This document shows positions 16,487 through 26,146 of a stretch of DNA of 64,000 bases, in pieces (positions within the stretch are counted from its first letter, which is position 1; every line of letters starts with the position of its first letter). The position numbers were made by a program, and so were the translations under genes. The notes below the pieces were generated by a model. That model worked only from the letters and a program-made list of their open reading frames with translations. It did no database searches and had not been told where the DNA came from. This DNA is from Betaproteobacteria bacterium (GTDB lineage Bacteria; Pseudomonadota; Gammaproteobacteria; Burkholderiales; Usitatibacteraceae), in contig JADKJU010000001.1 of NCBI GenBank assembly GCA_016720855.1, positions 1-64,000 on the forward strand. The letters run 5' to 3'.

Positions 16487-17207
16487 ATGAATCGCCGCGA
16501 TCCCATCCCGCGTGAAGGCGCGGCACGAATCGCGGGCTACCTGCACTTCGGGGCTGGCCCAGGTCGAGGGCCACGAGGAGGAGGTGGCCCTGGCGGTCGC
16601 CGACTTGCTCGAGGCCATGGGGGAGGCGGTGGCGATCGACGACCCCGGGTCGCTCTACACCTATCCGGTGCCGATGCTGGCCGAGGACGGCGCATGCTCG
16701 ATGCTTGACGAACTGGCGCCGGTGCCCTACGACCTCACGGGCATCCTGGGAGGCCGTGGCGAGCAGGCCACGCGCCGCCTGGCGCTCCTCGAGCGCCTGG
16801 TGGAGCGCGCCCAGGAGACGACGGGATCCGACTGGGTCGGCATCTACCAGCGCCGCGCGAATGCGGCGGGCGAGCCGGTCCTCGTGAAGCTGTCCTATGT
16901 CGGACGGCCGAGCCGCGCCGAGTTTCCGCTCACGCCGGAGTTCGCCGCGGGCAGCACCAACAGCTCGGTCGGGCTCACCGGGCGCGCCCTGGTGATCGAC
17001 GACGTGAAGGAGCACCTGAAAGCAGGCGGCGGCTTCTACGTGTGCGACGACCAGGTCCAATCGGAGGCGTGCCTGCCGCTCCTGGACGAGGCGCGCAACG
17101 TGGTCGGCATCGTCGATGCCGAAGCGAAGCCGCGCTCGTTCTACGGCCCGGTCCGGCTGGCCACGCTCGCGGCGCTGGCCATCGTTGCTTCTGCCGCGCT
17201 CCCCTGA
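16487..17207 (+). CDS. GAF-domain protein, apparent frameshift near 16555
   Basis: From about 16557 one frame encodes GLAQVEGHEEEVALAVADLLEAM, then a GAF domain (residues of type WVGIYQRRA, LVKLSYVGRPSRAEFPL, GRALVIDDVKEHL, ACLPLLDEARNVVGIVDAEA) up to 17207. The natural start appears to be ATG 16487 in another frame (MNRRDPIPREGAARIAGYLHFG). Dropping one G from the GGGG run at 16553-16556 joins the two as HFGLAQVEGHEE. As written, only a GTG at 16512 gives the long frame, with an unlikely start. The fold resembles free-methionine-sulfoxide-reductase-like GAF proteins, but their full cysteine set is not present. It ends seven bases from convergent lpdA. Confidence 0.65.
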
Positions 17208-17214
17208 ACGGCGG

Positions 17215-19014
17215 CTATTTCTTCGCCGGCATCATGTCGGTGATCGAACCTTCCGCGATCTCGGCGCCGAAGAAAATGGTCTCCGACAGCGTCGGGTGCG
17301 GATGGATGGTGAGGCCGATGTCCTCGGCGTCCGCGCCCATCTCGAGGGCCAGGACGGTCTCCGCGATGAGTTCGCCCGCGTTGATGCCGACGATTCCCGC
17401 GCCCAGGATGCGCTTCGAGCCCTTCTCGAACAGTATCTTCGTGATGCCTTCCTCGCGGCCCATGCCGATTGCGCGGCCGCTCGCGGCCCACGGGAACACG
17501 GCCTTCTCGTATTCCACGCCCTTCGCCTTTGCCTCGGGCTCCGAGAGCCCCATCCAGGCGATCTCCGGATCGGTGTAGGCCACGCTCGGGATCGTGCGCG
17601 CCTCCCACACGTGATGCGCCATGCCGGCGATCACCTCCGCCGCGAGCTTGCCCTCGTGCGTCGCCTTGTGCGCGAGCATGGGCTCGCCCACGATGTCGCC
17701 GATGGCGTAGATGTGCGGCACGTTGGTGCGCATCTGGTTGTCGACGGGAATCCATCCGCGGTCGTTCACGGCGACGCCCGCCTTTTCCGCGGCGATGTTC
17801 TTCCCGTTGGGCCGGCGGCCGACGGCCAGCAGGATGCGGTCGTAGGTTTCCGGCGCCGGGGCCGGAGATGCACCGTCGGCGCTTTCGAATGTGGCGCGCA
17901 GTCCTTCCTTCGCCGCCTCGACCTTCGCGACCTTGGTCTTCAGCAGGATCTTCTCGTAGCGCTTCTCGATGCGCTTCGCGAGCGGTTTCACGATGTCGGG
18001 ATCCGCGCCGGGAATGAGCCGGTCCATGAACTCGACCACGGTCACCTTCGAACCGAGCGCGTCGTACACCGTCGCCATTTCCAGGCCGATGATGCCGCCG
18101 CCGATGATGAGAAGGCGCTTCGGGACGTCCTTCAGCTCCAGCGCGCCCGTGGAATCCATCAGGCGCGGGTCGTCGTAGGGCAGGCCGGGAATCTTCGCCG
18201 ACTGCGAGCCGGCCGCGATGATGCAGTGGTCGAAGGAGACCACCTTGCGCCCGTCCTTCGTCTCGACCTCGAGCGTATGCGGCGAGGCGAACTGCGCGCG
18301 GCCCTCCACGACCGTCACCTTGCGCGCCTTGGCCAGCCCCGAAAGACCCTTGGTGAGCTTGGCCACCACCCCGTCCTTGAACTTGCGCACGCCGTCGAGA
18401 TCGATCTTCGGCTCGCCGAAGGACACGCCGTGGTGCGCCATGTCCTGGGCATCGGCGATGACCTTGGCCGCATGCAGCAGCGCCTTCGACGGGATGCACC
18501 CGACGTTCAGGCACACGCCGCCCAGCGTGGCATAGCGCTCGACCAGGACGACCTTCCTGCCGAGGTCGGCCGCGCGGAATGCCGCGGTGTAGCCGCCGGG
18601 GCCGGCGCCCAGGACGAGGACCTCCGCGTGCAGGTCCGCGTCCAGGCTCGCCAGTGTCGAGGTCAGGGCTTCGCGCAGCGAGGCCTGTCCACCCGGCGGC
18701 GGCTTCCGCGAGGCTGCCGGGGCGGGCGCCGCGGCAGCGGGGGCCGCGGCGGAAGCCGCCGGCGCCTGGGCCGCCTCCGCGCTCTCGAGCAGCAGGATCA
18801 CCGAGCCTTCGGAGAGACGGTCGCCCACCTTGACCTTGAGTTCCTTCACCGTGCCCGAATGCGTCGAGGGCACCTCCATCGTCGCCTTGTCGGATTCGAG
18901 CGTGACGAGGGACGCCTCCTTCTTCACCTCATCGCCCGGCTTCACGAGGATTTCGATCACCGGGACGTCCTTGAAGTCGCCGATGTCGGGGACCTTGATC
19001 TCGAGGGTGGCCAT
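17215..19014 (-). CDS. lpdA: Dihydrolipoamide dehydrogenase (E3) with N-terminal lipoyl domain
   Basis: E3 reoxidises dihydrolipoyl groups of pyruvate dehydrogenase, reducing NAD+. The 599-residue protein starts with a lipoyl domain (IKVPDIGDFKDVPVIEILVK, lipoyl-lysine in LESDKATMEVPS). A Pro/Ala linker (about residues 93-115) leads into a complete flavoprotein disulfide reductase. FAD site VLGAGPGGYTAAFRAADLG, redox disulfide GGVCLNVGCIPSK, NAD site LIIGGGIIGLEMATVYDALG, second FAD motif YAIGDIVGEPMLAHKA and the C-terminal catalytic His-Glu in IHPHPTLSE are all present. It lies 13 bases after aceF, last gene of aceE-aceF-lpdA. Confidence 0.97.
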   Translation of the reverse strand: MATLEIKVPDIGDFKDVPVIEILVKPGDEVKKEASLVTLESDKATMEVPSTHSGTVKELKVKVGDRLSEGSVILLLESAEAAQAPAASAAAPAAAAPAPAASRKPPPGGQASLREALTSTLASLDADLHAEVLVLGAGPGGYTAAFRAADLGRKVVLVERYATLGGVCLNVGCIPSKALLHAAKVIADAQDMAHHGVSFGEPKIDLDGVRKFKDGVVAKLTKGLSGLAKARKVTVVEGRAQFASPHTLEVETKDGRKVVSFDHCIIAAGSQSAKIPGLPYDDPRLMDSTGALELKDVPKRLLIIGGGIIGLEMATVYDALGSKVTVVEFMDRLIPGADPDIVKPLAKRIEKRYEKILLKTKVAKVEAAKEGLRATFESADGASPAPAPETYDRILLAVGRRPNGKNIAAEKAGVAVNDRGWIPVDNQMRTNVPHIYAIGDIVGEPMLAHKATHEGKLAAEVIAGMAHHVWEARTIPSVAYTDPEIAWMGLSEPEAKAKGVEYEKAVFPWAASGRAIGMGREEGITKILFEKGSKRILGAGIVGINAGELIAETVLALEMGADAEDIGLTIHPHPTLSETIFFGAEIAEGSITDMMPAKK

Positions 19015-19027
19015 GGCGCCGGTCCTC

Positions 19028-20338
19028 CTAGAGCATGCCGCGCCGCAGGTCGGCGATGACCTGGGCGAGGTAGGTGGTGAAGCGCGCGGCCGCAGCGCCG
19101 TCGATCACGCGGTGGTCGTAGGAAAGCGAGAGCGGCATCATGAGGCGTGGCGTGAATTCCTTTCCGTTCCACACCGGCTTCATCGCGGCCTTCGAGACCC
19201 CGAGGATCGCCAGCTCCGGCGCGTTGATGATCGGCGTAAACGCCGTGCCGCCTATGCCGCCGAGCGACGAGATGGTGAAGGTGCCGCCCTGCATGTCCGC
19301 GGGGCCGATCTTGCCCTCGCGCGCCCTGGCGGCGAGCTCGCCCGTTTCCTTCGCGATCTCGATCACACCCTTCTTGTCGGCATCCTTGAGCACCGGCACG
19401 ACGAGGCCGTTGGGCGTGTCGGCGGCGAATCCGATGTGCCAGTAATGCTTGAGGACGAGGTTGTCGCCGTCGAGGGAGGCATTGAACTGGGGGTATTTCT
19501 TCAGGGCCGCCACGCAGGCCTTGATGAGGAAGGCGAGCGGCGTCACCTTGGTGCCCGACTTCGCGCCCTCCTCGTTCACGCGTGCGCGAAATTGCTCCAG
19601 GTCGGTGATGTCGGCCTCGTCGAACTGCGTGACGTGCGGAATCATCACCCAGTTGCGCGCGAGAACAGGCCCAGAGATCTTCTTGATGCGCGAAAGCGGC
19701 TGCGCTTCCACGGGACCGAACTTCGCGAAATCGACCTTGGGCCAGGCGGGCAGTCCGAGATCCGCGAATCCGGCTCCCGCCGCGCTTGTCTTTCCGGAAA
19801 GCGCTGCCTTCACGAACGCCTGGACGTCTTCCTTGAGGATGCGCTCCTTCGGGCCCTGGCCTTTCACTTGCGCGAGGTCCACGCCCAGTTCGCGCGCGAA
19901 GCGACGCACGCCCGGGCTGGCATGCGACGGCACGCCCGCGCCGATGTCCGGCTCGGTGGGCACGGGCGCAGGCCGGGTCGCCGGAGGCGGCAATGGAGCC
20001 GGAGCGGATGCCGAGGCAGCCGGGGCCGGAGCAACTGGGACCGGAGCAGCAGGGGTGGGCGAGGGCGCCGCTGCCGCCGGAAGCTTCGCAGGCGCTGCAT
20101 CGGAGGATTCCATGATGAGCACGAGGCTGCCTTCGCTCAGCTTGTCCCCGATCTTCACCCGGAGTTCCTTCACCACGCCGGCGGCGGGCGCGGGAACCTC
20201 CATGGTGGCCTTGTCGCTCTCGAGCGTGACGAGCGAATCCTCCTTCTTCACCGTGTCGCCGGTTTTCACCAGCACTTCGATCACAGGCACGTCCTTGAAA
20301 TCCCCGATGTCGGGGACCTTGACCTCGATGGCCGCCAA
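19028..20338 (-). CDS. aceF: Dihydrolipoamide acetyltransferase (E2) of pyruvate dehydrogenase
   Basis: E2 is the acetyl-transferring core of the complex. The 436-residue product starts at TTG 20338, chosen because GAGGAGA sits just upstream and because LAAIEVKVPDIGDFKD begins the lipoyl domain exactly there; no ATG fits. A single lipoyl domain (LESDKATMEVPAP) is followed by a long Ala/Pro hinge, a peripheral subunit-binding domain (HASPGVRRFARELGVDLAQVKG) and the catalytic domain with SYDHRVIDGAAAARF at the end. E. coli AceF has three lipoyl domains; one is common elsewhere. There are 41 bases after aceE and 13 before lpdA. Confidence 0.96.
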   Translation of the reverse strand: MAAIEVKVPDIGDFKDVPVIEVLVKTGDTVKKEDSLVTLESDKATMEVPAPAAGVVKELRVKIGDKLSEGSLVLIMESSDAAPAKLPAAAAPSPTPAAPVPVAPAPAASASAPAPLPPPATRPAPVPTEPDIGAGVPSHASPGVRRFARELGVDLAQVKGQGPKERILKEDVQAFVKAALSGKTSAAGAGFADLGLPAWPKVDFAKFGPVEAQPLSRIKKISGPVLARNWVMIPHVTQFDEADITDLEQFRARVNEEGAKSGTKVTPLAFLIKACVAALKKYPQFNASLDGDNLVLKHYWHIGFAADTPNGLVVPVLKDADKKGVIEIAKETGELAARAREGKIGPADMQGGTFTISSLGGIGGTAFTPIINAPELAILGVSKAAMKPVWNGKEFTPRLMMPLSLSYDHRVIDGAAAARFTTYLAQVIADLRRGML

Positions 20339-20379
20339 GGCTCTCTCCTCAGTTGTCGTTCGTATTCGGGCGCTGGCGG

Positions 20380-23040
20380 TCAGACTGTCCAGGGCGCGGG
20401 TTTCTCGGTGTCGATGCCGTACTTCGCGATCGCCTCGGCTACCTTCGCGACCGGGATCTCGCCGTCCTCGGCCAGGGCCTTGAGGGCGGTCACCACGACA
20501 TAGTGACGGTCCACTTCGAAGAAGCGGCGCAGGTTCTCGCGTGAATCGCTGCGGCCGAAGCCGTCGGTCCCGAGCGCCTTGTAGCGGCGCGGAACGAATT
20601 CGCGGATCTGGTCGGCGAACGCGCGCACGTAGTCGGTGGAGGCGACTACCGGGCCCTTCGTTCCGGCGAGGCACTCTTCCACGTGGGACAGGCGCGGCTT
20701 TTCCGTCGGGTGCAGGAGGTTCCAGCGGGCCGTGGCGATGCCGTCGCGGCGAAGTTCGGTGAAGCTGGGGCAGCTCCAGAGGTCGGACGCCACGCCCCAG
20801 TCGGCCGCCAGCAGGTCCGCAGCCGCGATCACTTCGCGAAGGATGGTGCCGCTGCCGAGCAGCTGCACGCGCGGCCCCTTTGCGCCGCCGCCGCCGGGCA
20901 GCTTGTACATCCCCTTGAGGATGCCCTCGCGTGCGCCCTCCGGGAGCGCAGGATGCTCGTAGTTCTCGTTCATCACGGTGACGTAGTAGAAGACGTCCTC
21001 CTGGTCCTCGATCATGCGGCGAAGGCCGTCCTGGATGATCACGACGACCTCGTAGGCGAAGGTGGGATCCCACGAGCGGCAGTTGGGGATCATCGAGGAG
21101 AGGATGTGGCTGTGTCCGTCCTCGTGCTGCAGGCCTTCGCCGTTGAGCGTGGTCCGCCCGGCGGTGGCGCCGAGCAGGAACCCGCGCGCGCGCATGTCGC
21201 CCGCGGCCCACACCAGGTCGCCTGTGCGCTGCAGGCCGAACATCGAGTAGAAGATGAAGAAGGGAATCATCGGCACATTGTTCGTCGAGTACGACGTGGC
21301 CGCCGAAATCCAGGAGCACATGGCGCCGGCCTCGTTGATGCCTTCCTGGAGGATCTGGCCGTTCTTGTCCTCCTTGTAGAACATGAGCTGGTCGCTGTCC
21401 TCGGGCTCGTAAAGCTGGCCCACGGAGGAATAGATCCCGAGCTGGCGGAAGAGCCCTTCCATGCCGAACGTGCGCGATTCGTCCGGCACGATCGGCACGA
21501 TGTTGCGGCCGATGTTCTTGTCCCTCACGAGCGTCGTGAGCATGCGCACGAAGGCCATCGTGGTGGAGTTCTCGCGCCCCTCGGCCGTGGCCTCGAGCAG
21601 CGGCTTGAAGCTTTCCAGCTTCGGCGCGTCCATGCTGAAGGTGCGGCGGCGGCGCTGCGGGATGGAGCCGCCGAGCCGCGTGCGCGTCTCGTGCAGGTAC
21701 TTCATTTCCGGCGAATCGTCGGCCGGCTTGAAGTAGGGCAGGTCGCCGAGCCGGTCATCGCCGATCGGAATGGCGAACCGGTCGCGGAACTGGCGCAGCA
21801 CTTCCAACGGCATCTTCTTGGCCTGGTGGGCGACGTTCTTGCCTTCGCCGACAGCTCCCATGCCGTAGCCTTTCACCGTCTTGGCCAGGATGACCGTGGG
21901 CTGGCCGCGGTGGTTCACCGCCGAGTGATAGGCAGCGTAGATCTTGTGCGGGTCGTGGCCGCCCCGATTCAGGCGCCAGATGTCTTCGTCGGACATGTTG
22001 GCGACCATCGCCTTCAGCTGCGGATACTTGCCGAAGAAGTGCTCGCGCACGTACGCGCCGTCCCGGCTCTTGAACTTCTGGTACTCGCCATCGACCGCTT
22101 CCTCCATGCGGTCGAGGAGGATGCCCTTCTTGTCCTTGGCCAGGAGCGGGTCCCAGTAGGAGCCCCAGATGATCTTGAGCACGTTCCAGCCCGCGCCCCG
22201 GAAGTGGGTCTCCAGCTCCTGGATGATCTTGCCGTTGCCTCGCACCGGCCCGTCCAGGCGCTGCAGGTTGCAGTTCACCACGAACACCAGGTTGTCGAGT
22301 CCCTCTCGCGCCGCCATCCCGATCGCACCCATCGACTCCGGCTCGTCCATCTCGCCGTCGCCCATGAAGGCCCAGACCTTGCGCCCCGTCGTCTTGGCGA
22401 GGCCGCGATCCTCGAGGTAGCGCAGGAACCGGGCCTGATAGATCGCCTGGATGGGCCCCAGGCCCATCGAAACGGTCGGGAACTGCCAGAAGTCCGGCAT
22501 CAACCAGGGGTGCGGGTAGGAGGAAATTCCCTTTCCGCCGACTTCCTGGCGGAACATGTCGAGCTGCGCCTCGCTGAGCCTTCCCTCGAGGTAGGCGCGC
22601 GCGTACACGCCCGGCGAGGAGTGCCCCTGGATGTAGATGAGGTCGCCCCCGTGGCTCTCGGTGGGTGCATGCCAGAAGTGGCTGAAGCCCACGTCGTAGA
22701 GGGTCGCGGCGGAGGCAAAGCTCGCGATGTGTCCGCCCAGCTCGAGGTCCTTGCGGCCGGCGCGCAGTACCATCGCCACGGCATTCCAGCGCACGATGTT
22801 GCGCAGGCGATTCTCGATTTCCATGTCGCCCGGCAGCGGTGCTTCGAGGTGCGGCGGAATGGTGTTGATATAGGCGGTGTTCGCGCTGTAGGGCAGGTTC
22901 ACGCCCGAGCGGCGCGCCTTGTCGATGAGGTGTTCGAGAAGGAAGTGCGCGCGATCCGGGCCTTCAACGGCGAGAACGGCTTCCAGCGCGTCCACCCACT
23001 CCTGGGTTTCCGACGGGTCGATGTCTTGCGGGCGGTCCAT
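20380..23040 (-). CDS. aceE: Pyruvate dehydrogenase E1 component (homodimeric type)
   Basis: E1 decarboxylates pyruvate with thiamine diphosphate and acetylates the lipoyl arm of E2. From ATG 23040 (MDRPQDIDPSETQEWVDALEAV) the protein has 886 residues, typical of AceE. The same frame stays open up to 23259, but that region is not family-like. Recognisable stretches include SHGGDLIYIQGHSSPGVYAR, the ThDP motif GDGEMDEPES with VNCNLQRLDGPVRGNGK, and QEGINEAGAM in the pyrimidine domain. First gene of the operon, reading away from the PP2C phosphatase across a 465-bp gap. Confidence 0.97.
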   Translation of the reverse strand: MDRPQDIDPSETQEWVDALEAVLAVEGPDRAHFLLEHLIDKARRSGVNLPYSANTAYINTIPPHLEAPLPGDMEIENRLRNIVRWNAVAMVLRAGRKDLELGGHIASFASAATLYDVGFSHFWHAPTESHGGDLIYIQGHSSPGVYARAYLEGRLSEAQLDMFRQEVGGKGISSYPHPWLMPDFWQFPTVSMGLGPIQAIYQARFLRYLEDRGLAKTTGRKVWAFMGDGEMDEPESMGAIGMAAREGLDNLVFVVNCNLQRLDGPVRGNGKIIQELETHFRGAGWNVLKIIWGSYWDPLLAKDKKGILLDRMEEAVDGEYQKFKSRDGAYVREHFFGKYPQLKAMVANMSDEDIWRLNRGGHDPHKIYAAYHSAVNHRGQPTVILAKTVKGYGMGAVGEGKNVAHQAKKMPLEVLRQFRDRFAIPIGDDRLGDLPYFKPADDSPEMKYLHETRTRLGGSIPQRRRRTFSMDAPKLESFKPLLEATAEGRENSTTMAFVRMLTTLVRDKNIGRNIVPIVPDESRTFGMEGLFRQLGIYSSVGQLYEPEDSDQLMFYKEDKNGQILQEGINEAGAMCSWISAATSYSTNNVPMIPFFIFYSMFGLQRTGDLVWAAGDMRARGFLLGATAGRTTLNGEGLQHEDGHSHILSSMIPNCRSWDPTFAYEVVVIIQDGLRRMIEDQEDVFYYVTVMNENYEHPALPEGAREGILKGMYKLPGGGGAKGPRVQLLGSGTILREVIAAADLLAADWGVASDLWSCPSFTELRRDGIATARWNLLHPTEKPRLSHVEECLAGTKGPVVASTDYVRAFADQIREFVPRRYKALGTDGFGRSDSRENLRRFFEVDRHYVVVTALKALAEDGEIPVAKVAEAIAKYGIDTEKPAPWTV

Positions 23041-23505
23041 GATGGCCTCGGGAGGGGGCGTTCGTGTAGGCGAAATTGCGCGAAAGGGGTCCATTAGACC
23101 GAATCGCATAATCGCTGGCAACCTGCGCCGTTCCGGGCAAACTGGCCGTTTTCCCGGGGGAGCGGCGGGGACCCGGCCCAGGGGCTGGAAGCGCCCTTCG
23201 CGCGAGAAGTCCCTAGACAAATCAGGGACATCGGGCCGACAATCGGGATTGTTTCTCAAAAAAGCTTTTTAAGTTATTATAAAAACGGGTTTTTGCACTT
23301 TTCGTCAGGGAGGCCGGACGGGCCTTCACCCGGCTGCAGCCGCAGAAAGGGCGGGTGCGTCTGGGCGCCCGTGACCGGTAACCACAAGAATCGAGAACGC
23401 AATGGACCATCGGGCGCACCGGAAAGGGGAGAGCGGAGCGCGAAGCGCGAGCCAGGAGGCCGCGCGGGTGCTCACGCTGCCCAGTGCCTGTCGGAGTGAC
23501 GGGAC
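23041..23505. other. 465-bp divergent intergenic region between aceE and the PP2C gene
   Basis: No gene is supported here. An AT-rich island (23245-23300) stands out from the GC-rich flanks. It holds AAAAAGCTTTTT and AAAAACGGGTTTTT palindromes. It also has a perfect TATAAT read on the minus strand (23281 down to 23276), a likely -10 for aceE, although its -35 is poor. The part nearer the phosphatase (23300-23500) shows no clear signal. Confidence 0.55.
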
Positions 23506-24330
23506 GTGAATCTCTCGCAGGCGCTGCAGAGCGCAAGCCTCACCGACCCCGGGCGGGTCCGCGACCACAACGAGGATTGTGTCGAGCTGCGGCCGGAGAT
23601 CGGCCTGTACGTCCTTGCGGACGGGATGGGTGGATACAATGCCGGCGAGGTCGCCAGCGGCATGGCGACCTCGTTGATCGCGGACGGGATGGCGGAAGCG
23701 TGGGTCCCCAGGGACGTGGACCGGCTGTCGCGCGAGGAGGCGATGGCGCTCGCCGACCGCCTCGTCAGGGAACAGATCGCGCGCGCCAACACCGCCATCT
23801 TCACCACCTCTCAGAACAACCCGGAATGCGCGGGGATGGGCACCACCCTCGTCGTCTGCCTGTTCTACGACGGCTTCCTCAGCGTGGCCCACATCGGCGA
23901 TTCGCGGCTCTACCGGCTTCGCGGCGAGGCGATGGAACAGGTGACGCGCGACCATTCCCTGCTCCAGGAGCAGCTGGACTCGGGGCTCATCACGCCGGAG
24001 GAAGCAAAGCTTTCCCAGAACAAGAACCTCGTCACCAAGGCGCTCGGCATCGATCCCGCCGTGGAGCCCGAGTTGCACGTCTACGAGACCGAGGCGGACG
24101 ACGTCTACCTGCTGTGCTCGGACGGGTTGAGCGACATGGTGGAAGACGAGGAGATCAGGCTCACGCTCATCACGCTGCGGTCCAACCCGAGCCTGACCGT
24201 CCAGCAGCTGGTACAGGCGGCCAACGACAACGGCGGCCGTGACAACATCTCGGCGATGCTCGTTCGCGTCGCCGAACCCTACGCCGTGGCGCGCGGCTGG
24301 CTCGCGCGATTCAAGGCATTATTCAGGTAA
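23506..24330 (+). CDS. PP2C-family protein serine/threonine phosphatase
   Basis: The 274-residue protein begins at GTG 23506. All metal-coordinating PP2C motifs are present: VRDHNEDC, LADGMGGYNAGEVASG, GMGTTLVVCLF, VAHIGDSRLYRLRG, LLCSDGLSDMVEDEE and GGRDNISAMLV. It should be an active Mn/Mg-dependent phosphatase that reverses Hanks-type kinase phosphorylation. No kinase gene is in the window. The FHA gene follows after 18 bases, and FHA domains bind phosphothreonine, so the two probably work on the same phosphoprotein signal. Cytoplasmic; no membrane segment. Confidence 0.95.
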   Translation: MNLSQALQSASLTDPGRVRDHNEDCVELRPEIGLYVLADGMGGYNAGEVASGMATSLIADGMAEAWVPRDVDRLSREEAMALADRLVREQIARANTAIFTTSQNNPECAGMGTTLVVCLFYDGFLSVAHIGDSRLYRLRGEAMEQVTRDHSLLQEQLDSGLITPEEAKLSQNKNLVTKALGIDPAVEPELHVYETEADDVYLLCSDGLSDMVEDEEIRLTLITLRSNPSLTVQQLVQAANDNGGRDNISAMLVRVAEPYAVARGWLARFKALFR

Positions 24331-24348
24331 TTCGCAAGGAAACCGACC

Positions 24349-25143
24349 ATGGCCAAGCTGATATTGAGTGTCGATGGGCAGGTGCTGAAGGAGCACACGC
24401 TCTCCAAGGAGCGCACCTTGATCGGGAGGAAGCCCCATAACGACATCCAGATCGACAACCTCGCGGTCAGTGGCGAGCACGCGGCGATCATCACGATCCT
24501 GAACGACTCGTTCATCGAGGACCTGGGCAGCACCAATGGCACCATGGTGAACGGGAAGCCCGTCAAGAAGCACTTCCTCCAGGCGAACGACGTCATCGAG
24601 ATCGGCAAGCACAAGCTCAAGTACTTCAACGACGCCCCGTCGCAGACGGGCCCGGCCGACTTCGAGAAGACGATGATCATCCGCAGCCCGTCGAAGCCGG
24701 CTGCCCCGGCCCCGGCTCCCGCTCCGACTCCTGCCGCGGCGCAGACCTCGCCTCCCGCGCCGGCCCCGGAAAGGGTGTCGAGCGACACGGTGACGAACAT
24801 GAAGGCGATGGCGCCCGAGGTGGTCAGGCCGGCGGCGGCGCCTGTCGCCCCCACGGCGCATGCCGACCATGCCCCCCTGCCCGACGCCGCGATCCAGGTG
24901 CTTTCCGGCGCCGCCGCCGGTCGCACGCTCGACCTGACCAAGAACCTCACCACGATCGGCAAGCCCGGGTTGCAGGTCGCCGTCATCACCAAGCGGCCCA
25001 ACGGCTACTTCATCACCCACGTCGAGGGGGCGAGCTACCCGAACCTCAACGGGACGTCGCTGGGTGCCCAGGCGCACCTCCTGGGCGACCACGACATGAT
25101 CGAGATCGCCGGGGTGAAGATGGAGTTCTTTTTCAAGCCGTAG
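24349..25143 (+). CDS. FHA-domain protein
   Basis: This 264-residue protein has an amino-terminal FHA domain with all core residues: IGRKPHNDIQID, VSGEHAAI and DLGSTNGTMVNG (residues 24-68). A proline/alanine-rich linker (about 115-150) leads to a second, degenerate FHA-like fold (IGKPGLQVAVITKRPNGYFITHVEG, PNLNGTSLG). FHA domains read phosphothreonine, so this is a probable adaptor whose phosphopartner is removed or reset by the PP2C phosphatase upstream. A good candidate target is the GspE-like ATPase encoded downstream, but that is inference from gene order only. Confidence 0.92.
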   Translation: MAKLILSVDGQVLKEHTLSKERTLIGRKPHNDIQIDNLAVSGEHAAIITILNDSFIEDLGSTNGTMVNGKPVKKHFLQANDVIEIGKHKLKYFNDAPSQTGPADFEKTMIIRSPSKPAAPAPAPAPTPAAAQTSPPAPAPERVSSDTVTNMKAMAPEVVRPAAAPVAPTAHADHAPLPDAAIQVLSGAAAGRTLDLTKNLTTIGKPGLQVAVITKRPNGYFITHVEGASYPNLNGTSLGAQAHLLGDHDMIEIAGVKMEFFFKP

Positions 25144-25323
25144 GCGCCCTGGCGGGGGTTTCGGCGGGCGGCAGCCGGCCCGGCACCGCGAACTGTGCAA
25201 TGCCGCATACCCGGCGCGGCCTTTTTCGCCAATAATGGCCCGTGAATCCCGGGCCTGGGGCCCGGCCGGCGCCGTGGCTCGCGGGCCGGAAACAATCCCG
25301 TGAGCAAGGGCCGAGGTCAGGAG

Positions 25324-26088
25324 ATGCGGATCAGGGTTCTGGGGTGCAGCGGCGGCATCGGCGGGAGCCTGCGGACCACCGCATTCCTCGTCGATGACGA
25401 CATCCTCGTCGACGCCGGGACAGGCGTGGGCGACCTGCCCCTCGAGAGCCTTGCGAAGATCGACCACATATTCGTGAGCCATTCGCACCTCGACCACGTG
25501 ACCAGCATCCCGTTCCTCGTGGATACCGTGTGCTGGATGCGCGGCAGCCCGATTGTCGTCTACGGGATCAAGGAAACGCTGGATATCCTTCGCGCCCACG
25601 TCTTCAACTGGAAGGTCTGGCCGGACTTCACGCAGATACCCGATGGCGACAATCCGTTCATGAAGTACCGGGAGATCCAGGTCGGCGAGACGATGCAGAT
25701 GGGTGAGCGGCGGATCACCGCGATCCCGGCCAACCACACGGTGCCCGCAGTGGGGTATCTTCTCGACAGCGGGCGGGCAAGCCTCGCCTATTCCGGCGAC
25801 ACGACGATGAACGACGGCCTCTGGAAGGCGGTGAACGCGGCCGCGAACCTGCGTTACCTCATCATCGAGACGGCGTTCTCGAACAAGGAACGCGACATCG
25901 CGGTTGCCTCGAAGCACCTGTGCCCGGACATGCTGGCGCGGGAACTGGAGAAGATGCATGCCCGGCCGGAGGTGTTCATCTCCCACCTCAAGCCCGGGGA
26001 AGGGGCGCTCACGATGAAGGAGGTCTCCGAGACCGCAGGACGCTGGCGGCCCCGGATGCTGGAAAACAATCAGGAGTTCACGCTCTAG
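25324..26088 (+). CDS. Metallo-beta-lactamase-fold cyclic-nucleotide phosphodiesterase-like protein
   Basis: The 254-residue protein has the zinc-binding set of the metallo-beta-lactamase fold: FVSHSHLDHVTSIPFL, IPANHTVPAVGYLLD, AYSGDTTMNDGLW and a final SHLKPGE. Overall it resembles class II 3',5'-cyclic-nucleotide phosphodiesterases and RNase Z-like hydrolases of this fold. Hydrolysis of cAMP or cGMP is the best guess. ATG 25324 is preferred over GTG 25300 since GAGGTCAGGAG precedes it closely. It lies between FHA (180-bp gap) and the GAF-ATPase gene (58-bp gap), and GAF domains often bind cyclic nucleotides. Confidence 0.82.
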   Translation: MRIRVLGCSGGIGGSLRTTAFLVDDDILVDAGTGVGDLPLESLAKIDHIFVSHSHLDHVTSIPFLVDTVCWMRGSPIVVYGIKETLDILRAHVFNWKVWPDFTQIPDGDNPFMKYREIQVGETMQMGERRITAIPANHTVPAVGYLLDSGRASLAYSGDTTMNDGLWKAVNAAANLRYLIIETAFSNKERDIAVASKHLCPDMLARELEKMHARPEVFISHLKPGEGALTMKEVSETAGRWRPRMLENNQEFTL

Positions 26089-26146
26089 CGCGAGCGGCGC
26101 GGGAACATTCGGGAATGGCAGTCACCACAGATCGGCAGGTGCACAC

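Noticed and set aside
20683..23097. 804-codon plus-strand frame over aceE
   Set aside because: Antisense shadow; aceE on the minus strand has complete family motifs.
23041..23259. 73-residue N-terminal extension of AceE
   Set aside because: The family start is MDRPQDIDPSETQEW at 23040; the upstream residues are Arg/Pro-rich and cover the probable promoter.
23260..23294. Terminator from AAAAAGCTTTTT and AAAAACGGGTTTTT palindromes
   Set aside because: The stems are short and AT-only with no gene ending nearby; a promoter or protein-binding role is more likely.
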